From contig NC_085137.1 of NCBI RefSeq assembly GCF_035046485.1, positions 448,004,980-448,068,979 on the forward strand: a stretch of 64,000 nucleotides of DNA, in the 5' to 3' direction. Of the stretch, positions 58,616 to 64,000 are shown piece by piece. Below the pieces are notes generated by a model. The model worked only from the letters and a program-made list of their open reading frames with translations, had not been told where the DNA came from and ran no database searches. The translations under genes were made by a program, and so were the position numbers. The DNA comes from Aedes albopictus (Eukaryota > Arthropoda > Insecta > Diptera > Culicidae). Positions within the stretch are counted from its first letter, which is position 1. The number at the start of each line of letters is the position of its first letter.

Positions 58616-58672
58616 TGTATGTGATTGAATTCAGATATGTCGAAATGACTTTTTCAGCACTTACTGTAAGTT

Positions 58673-59340
58673 GATCAACTAGTTGTGTATCAGTGGTCCA
58701 AATTTGGAGAAGATCGAGCTATTCTACCCGAAGCTAGAAAGATTCTAGAAAAAGGTATAATTATCCGACAGCCAACTTTGAGCTGCTATATCGCCGGATT
58801 TATTAAACCAAATGCAACGAAATTTTGAGCGCTTTGACTAATATAATGTGCTATGGAAAACTTTTGACATAACTTAAAATTGTTAACACGGAGGAAAATT
58901 ATAACGACCGGATATTATTTCAAAATTCGAGATGGATATCTATTATTGTTCATTTAAATTCCTTTTAACCCTAGTAGGATGTTGGGGTGAATCGTTGGGC
59001 GAAAAAACTAACATCTTAGGAAGGACACTGTTTCTTGTTTGCAGGCTTCTGAGCGGAGATAAGAGCAACTGAGTGTATCTGAGTACAAGTGAGTGTTTTC
59101 ATGCTTGCTCATGAAAAAAACTTGTCGCTGCTCTTCTCGAAGAGCAAACTTCCATTGCTCCTGCTTGCTTTATTTTCTGCCGGTATGACTAGCGTAACAC
59201 GTCGCAATGCATTTCAGATTTTTTTTCGATTGTACTGATATTTTTTTCAAAATTTTTGAAAAAAAATTTCGGTCTTAATTAGCAAACGCAAACAAAACTA
59301 CTTCAATCGCAATGAAGTCACCCACCAAGTTTGAACATCA
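58673..59340. other. Spacer with two small repeat remnants
   Basis: A 60-bp inverted motif (CCCTAGTAGGATGTTGGGGT to AACATCTTAGGAAGG) lies at 58971-59030 and matches the host site of the RTE at 24927/30061. It is followed by a half copy (about 59040-59106) of the hAT-type family at 37162. No gene. Confidence 0.45.
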
Positions 59341-59439
59341 AGCTTTGTGGCAAATGTTGGCAGCTGTTATGAACAAAACAAACAGCGTTGCCGAATCGAC
59401 ATATATAGCTTCCGCTCATCTCGATGTAGAGGTTTTCTA

Positions 59440-59775
59440 GTCTCATGGTGTTTTAAAGGTTTTCAAAGGCGTTCCAAGTGTGTTCCAGAGCAATTCAGGT
59501 GCGTTTCAGGGGGGTTTCGTGTCGTGAGTTTAGTTGCCGTTTCAGGGATATTTCAAAGGATTACAGAAGCGTACCTAGGGTTTTCAGAGGGATGTGTGCT
59601 CAGGAACGTTGCAGGGGTGCTCCAGGTGATTTCAGAGGCGTTCAGGGGTTTCAATGGTGTTACAGGGGATTTCAGGGGGTTTCAGGGTATGTCAGTGGTT
59701 TTCAGGCGGTTTCAGGGGCGTTTCGGGGGTTTTCAGGTCAGGGGTTTTCTAGAGTTTACAGGGGTGTTCCAGGTA
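59440..59775 (+). repeat. GTTTCAGGGG-type degenerate repeat
   Basis: Units of about 10-15 bp such as TTTCAGGGGGTTTCAGGG. Two overlapping frames of 137-151 codons (GFQGVSGYVSGF-like) arise from the repeat. No gene is supported. Confidence 0.7.
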
Positions 59776-60127
59776 GTGTTGCAAAGTATCAACATCAACT
59801 GATATTTCGAGCTGAAATTAGGATAGACAACCACTTATTTTTCTATTTGCCGTTGGCATATCAATTGGCTGGCTTCTGGTCATTCAATTGACACCAACCC
59901 CAGCATCAGTCAAGACTATCCGACGACTGATAATCGGCTCATATCATCCAACTGAGCCACAGAAAGCATGTATAAATTGTGGTATCACAGGTGTGAAGCT
60001 TCGTTCGTCATTGATAGTGTATAACCCGATATAAGCCTTCCATTGACCTGTATTATTTTGGTCACCAAACCCAACATAGACCCAACAGTTAACCGATGTG
60101 GGCCCAACGGTGGTCCAATGTTAGATA

Positions 60128-60303
60128 AAAGGAGAATGTTCACATTCGGTCCATCCCATGTTCACGAATGACTCATACCTTATCTGAAAGGTTGCATCAA
60201 AATAAGAAAAAGTCTCCTTCATGGTCTCCTTTCAGATAAGTTATGAGCAGAATTAGTGTACATGGGATGGACCCACCCCGTACAGTATTACCGATTCTCC
60301 TTT
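60128..60303. mobile_element. Small inverted-repeat element
   Basis: Ends AAAGGAGAAT and ATTCTCCTTT. Inner inverted blocks are GGTCCATCCCATGTTC with GTACATGGGATGGACC, and CTTATCTGAAAGG with CCTTTCAGATAAG. It is 176 bp and non-coding; the target duplication is uncertain. Confidence 0.6.
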
Positions 60304-60519
60304 GATCCGACATTTGATGTTTTCAGTATGGTGTAATTTTTCAGTGCCTAGCTAGTCGTTTGAATGACAATTTAACCAAATGGCAAGGAATCGCTTCTCG
60401 TTTGAAGAGTGCTCTGGTTGACTGAAATCATTTTAAACATGCAAACAAGCAAAGATGTCTGAAAAGATGGTTGATTACTGTTTAAATTAATGAGATAAAT
60501 TTTTCGAACACTGGTTCCA

Positions 60520-60720
60520 GTGGGTTTCAGAGGGTATCAAGTGGGTGTTCCGGGGAATCTCAAAGAGTTTCAGAAGGGTAAAAATGTTTCCAAAGCTTTT
60601 CAAGCATTTTCAGAAGAGTTCCAGGGATGTTCCAAAGGGTTTTAGGAGATTTCAGAAGCAGTGTGTTTTAGGGCGTTCCGGAAGGTTTCAGAGGCGTTCT
60701 AAGGATGTTCTAGGCTGCCG
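60520..60720 (+). repeat. GTTTCAGAGG-type degenerate repeat
   Basis: Loose continuation of the repeat type at 59440 (GGTTTCAGAGGCGTTCTAAG and similar). No gene. Confidence 0.55.
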
Positions 60721-60723
60721 TTT

Positions 60724-60782
60724 TACGCATAATTGTCCCTTTTTGTATGCAAATCTCTATCTACATGGGACAATTATGCGTA
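60724..60782. repeat. Perfect 16-bp inverted repeat
   Basis: TACGCATAATTGTCCC at 60724-60739 pairs exactly with 60767-60782 across a 27-bp loop. The outer TA on each side would fit a very small TA-target MITE. Confidence 0.6.
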
Positions 60783-60970
60783 GAACGACATTAGGGGTCT
60801 CAGGGGCGTTCTAGGGAATTTCAATGGGTCCCCTCAATAGAACGGATTTTTTTTTGAAATCCTCCTGAAATTCCTTGAAAAACCTTGATACGCTTCTGAT
60901 ACATACTCCCTGCTTCTGATACATAAACTCCCAAGAAACTTAAAAATGAAACTCTGACATATTTGTAATA

Positions 60971-61085
60971 CAGTCATTGCACTATTATGGGTCACTCTGT
61001 CACAATTATTTGTCAGTCAGTTCTCCATGTTATTCAAATGGAATTGAACCATAATTGTGGGTGACCCATGATTAAGCTATGACTG
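60971..61085. mobile_element. TA-target MITE, 115 bp
   Basis: TA flanks at 60969-60970 and 61086-61087. Ends CAGTCATTGC and, reversed, CAGTCATAGC, with inner inverted blocks ATTATGGGTCAC and GTGACCCATGAT. It fits Tc1/mariner-derived MITEs. Confidence 0.7.
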
Positions 61086-61087
61086 TA

Positions 61088-62843
61088 GTTACATTAAAAT
61101 ATCAACTACCAGTGTAAACCGTTCAACAATTAGCGAGAACCGGTCAACATTAGGATGAGCTAGCTTAAGTCTTCAACGTTTAGGATCCCGACTTTCGCAG
61201 GAAAAAAAACCGTTACAAATGTTTTGATTTTTCTTAGAAAGTGGAATTTAAGGAAATTCACATTCAATAGGGCATGTAAGAAATGGCTAGACCTAGATGA
61301 TCACTGGGTATTTTTCTACTACCGTGGAATTATGCACGGAAAAACAAATGAATTCTACTAGTAGATGCTCATAAATTGACGAATTACCATATATTTTTAG
61401 AAACCTCATCAAATAACATTGAATGCTCAGAAATCACCTAGTCTCAACAGCAGCTCGACAGGATTTAATTCATCGTATAGCTACAAGATTTTTGATAACA
61501 AATTTTAGCATAACCGCATGGTAGATTTAAGAATAAACTTTAGATTTTAGACACTGTAAATACTAAATATAAGAATATATCAAACGTGCATAAACATTCC
61601 ATCGAATTCACAATTTTAGCATTAAACTTAATCCTTACATAATAACTCCACTCGCTTTGCTATATGCTCATTTTATTGTTTATAACATATTATGCCAGTA
61701 CTGATGGAAAGTGTGGTGTGAATGATAGTCCATTGCAGTGCTACCAGAACGACAGGTCTTGTCGTTACAAACATACTTTCTGCGAAGACTCTACAAAAAG
61801 CACGACATCTCAAACTGTTCTTTTGAGTTAATCTCGCTAGGACCGGTCTACTATTTAAACCTCGTCCATAAAAATGTTTTAAGTGTCGATTTTCTGAAAG
61901 TCCTCGTGAAAATAATGTAACAAAAATGCATTTGGCTGCTCAAATTGATGAACCTCTCATTAGATGAAGCCACATGAATTTTGACGGACTCTTCGATTTT
62001 GGTCAATTGTTGGCTCATTTCAGCTGTTCACGGTCCCTTAATGCACGCCAAAACAAAATGTTATTGATAAGATGAAAGATGGACATACTATTTACAGTTA
62101 TAAAGAGTTGGGTAGGCCATATTTAATTCAGCCGCCATCTTGATTGTTTAAAGCATAGGATCCCAAACTTTTCGGGTGTTTATTCGAAAAGTCGGTCAAA
62201 TTTCACGCAATCTAACTCGAATCATGTGTTCAAAATATGATTAAGCAGAAAGCTTTAAAATTGATGTGTACATATGTAACTTTAGAATAACGACCAAAAT
62301 ATTTCAATTCATTTTTTCGCCCACCGGATCATAATTGAGTTGTCCAAAAAAAAAAGTCTCACGAAGCCTACTGCAAGCCTATCCATATAGGTGAGAACAA
62401 AAGATGTCTACAAAGTTCTTACAGATAGATTAACACAGGAAATCTGAACACAAACCACTACCACACAGGAATTTGGATTGGTCAATACGCCATCAAAGTG
62501 CAACGAAGATATCTTTCTCTGTGGTTGTAAAATTATGGTAAGTTTCCAGTTTCCAAGTAGAGCGCTCAAGTAAAATTCCTCCTTTTTCCGTAAGTAATTT
62601 TGACATTTGTTTAACCGACAGCATTTTTACGAAACGATGCTGTAAGAAGGATGTTAAGAAAAAAGCACTGCATATGGCGGTTGCTAGATAAATTGTTCGT
62701 TGTTCGTGTGGCGTTTCGTGGCCTTGTTGTTTATGATTTGGACTTAGAGAAATTTTGTTCGTTTCCTCAGGAAGTGTGATTGAAATTTAAATTTAATTTT
62801 TGCGCGCGTATGGGGAAAATCCAGATAGTGAGATTTTAACGCC
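61088..62843. other. AT-rich DNA, no gene seen
   Basis: A 60-codon frame at 61738-61920 has no motif. No arrays, inverted repeats or splice patterns of note. Confidence 0.35.
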
Positions 62844-63511
62844 ATGGTGTCAAAATCTCGATTATTATCGAACTTTCATGTACCTCGGATTTTCTTCGGA
62901 AATTGTTAGTATTTGGGCTAAACATTCATAATCGTAAGACGAGAAAATATTTTATCGGTGAAAATATTCCCATATATTTTGTATGGGACGTTTTTCGTTA
63001 AAATCAGTATTTAATTAATTTTAGTATAGAAAATAGCCAAAAACTTAGATAAATCAAAATTTCCCCGATGGAATATTTTAAAACTTTCCAATGGACTACC
63101 CGCTTGGCGCACACCCACAGTTGATCAGCAGGAGTTAATCCATTTTATTTTATATGGTGAAAAGCATCTAAACTTGAATTACTTGAAATAGAAAGCATTT
63201 ACTGGAAAAATATTTGGTACGCTTAATAGTAGTCACCATTGTGCACAACCACTACCAAATATGTTTTTCGAATAATGTATTCCACTTCGATAAATTTGCC
63301 TTTAGACGCTATTCGCCATACAATATTTTTGCGATTTACTTTTAGCGATTTTTCGCGCATAGAAGCTAGCGCCACATTGGTCGATGCGGAGAGTAGGGAA
63401 ACAGCCGATGCAGGTAATTAATTATAAAGTATAGCCAAAATGCTGACTTTCTGTGAAGAAAGATCCGAGGTACATGGAAGTTCGATAATAATCGAAATTT
63501 TGACACCGTGC
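62844..63511. mobile_element. Inverted-repeat element with GGTGTCAAAAT ends
   Basis: Arms of about 55 bp (62844-62898 and 63456-63511) share GGTGTCAAAAT, CGATTATTATCGAACTT and CATGTACCTCGGAT in inverted orientation. The 560-bp interior is AT-rich and non-coding. The target duplication is unclear. Confidence 0.65.
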
Positions 63512-64000
63512 AACGGAGTTCCAAGGAAAATGCTAATGAGAGACGCTGGGATTCTGAGGGAACTTTTAATGGGTGTGTGAAGAATTAGCCTAAATTAAAA
63601 TTCACAAATAAAAAGAAATTTAAAAAAAAACTTTTAATGGTATTACAGCGAGAACTATGGTTGGATACTAATTATAAATTCTGCAATATTGGAGTTCGGA
63701 CTACGGTGGGAGGAATTCGGCTGGGACTCTGACGGTTACCTTGTGAAGTTTTTTGATGAAATACGAGGTAGGACAAAGCTTCACGGGGAATTTAATGGAG
63801 ATCCACGAAAGATTTTTTTGTGATGAATCTTTTGGCATTCCGTACGAAGGTTTTTGTTTGGGGTTTCACAGAAAGTCCTCTTGAAATTCTTCCAGATGTT
63901 CCACCGAAAAATCCACCAGAAGTTCGCAGGGGATTCTTATAAAATGTCTCTGAGATTTTCATTAGAAGTTCTACAAAAAATCCCTCCGTGAGTTCCTTCT
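63512..64000. other. End of window: AT-rich, then minisatellite-like
   Basis: No gene. From about 63850 the sequence turns into TTCCAGATGTTCCACC-like units resembling the 15-17 kb minisatellites, and runs off the window. Confidence 0.4.

Larger units (their letters stand above)
53585..58672. mobile_element. Transposon with long inverted arms and transposase-like gene
   Basis: Inverted arms of about 790 bp (53585-54375) and 1,115 bp (57557-58672, enlarged by a palindrome at 58300-58615) flank a spliced gene on the plus strand. The arms share blocks such as GTGCACAGTGGGTTGTTCTG and AAGATGCACCGTTTAGAAGA (reversed on the right). Inner arm ends are GACAGCTTAAAGATTTGAGTG-type on both sides. Outer tips and target duplication are not clear. 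The internal protein has RNase H-fold-like aspartate motifs. Its superfamily is unknown to me. Confidence 0.7.

Noticed and set aside
59347..59891. Overlapping 151- and 137-codon frames
   Set aside because: Low-complexity GTTTCAGGGG repeat with no conserved motif.

Overview
The window looks like nuclear DNA of a mosquito, most likely an Aedes-type culicine. The grounds are: a single insect-type vinculin gene with very large introns; a mix of R1-, LOA- and RTE-like non-LTR retrotransposons, a Penelope-like element and a tRNA-derived SINE; many inverted-repeat DNA elements; and tens of kilobases of degenerate minisatellite. I cannot fix the species without a search. Nothing bacterial or organellar is present.

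The one clear host gene is vinculin, on the minus strand. All four coding exons can be read: 44066-44122, 11985-14075, 11286-11924 and 1165-1272. They have consensus splice sites and an uninterrupted frame of 964 codons. The gene covers about 43 kb because intron 1 is 29,990 bp and intron 3 is 10,013 bp, while intron 2 is only 60 bp.

Intron 3 (1273-11285) is almost entirely one decayed LOA-type retrotransposon in plus orientation. A full-length R1-clade element (1665-7207) with open ORF1 and ORF2 and a perfect 15-bp target duplication lies inside it. Two inverted-repeat MITEs and a 39-bp stub of another retrotransposon are also inserted in the LOA copy. Intron 1 (14076-44065) holds minisatellite seas (14.4-19.6 kb), a Foldback-like element with a 9-bp duplication (20950-23021), a near full-length RTE element with two nested insertions (24941-30060), a 4.2-kb TA-flanked element enclosing a long palindrome (32174-36385), three hAT-type elements with 8-bp duplications, and a second decayed RTE copy.

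Upstream of vinculin (44123-64000) come a SINE (45019-45226), a piggyBac-like MITE, and a head-to-head Penelope-like insertion (45920-48877) that itself carries a hAT-type and a P-like element. A tandem array of about 75 units of 23-24 bp follows (48987-50757). Then comes a 5-kb element with roughly 0.8-1.1 kb inverted arms around a spliced gene for a transposase-like protein I cannot place (53585-58672). The last 5 kb are small palindromes, GTTTCAGGGG-type repeats and AT-rich DNA without a recognisable gene.

The most interesting candidates are the unclassified transposase element, the Foldback-like element whose arms are tandem CCCCGAA repeats, and the Penelope inverted pair, which carries its own empty-site controls for two DNA transposon insertions.
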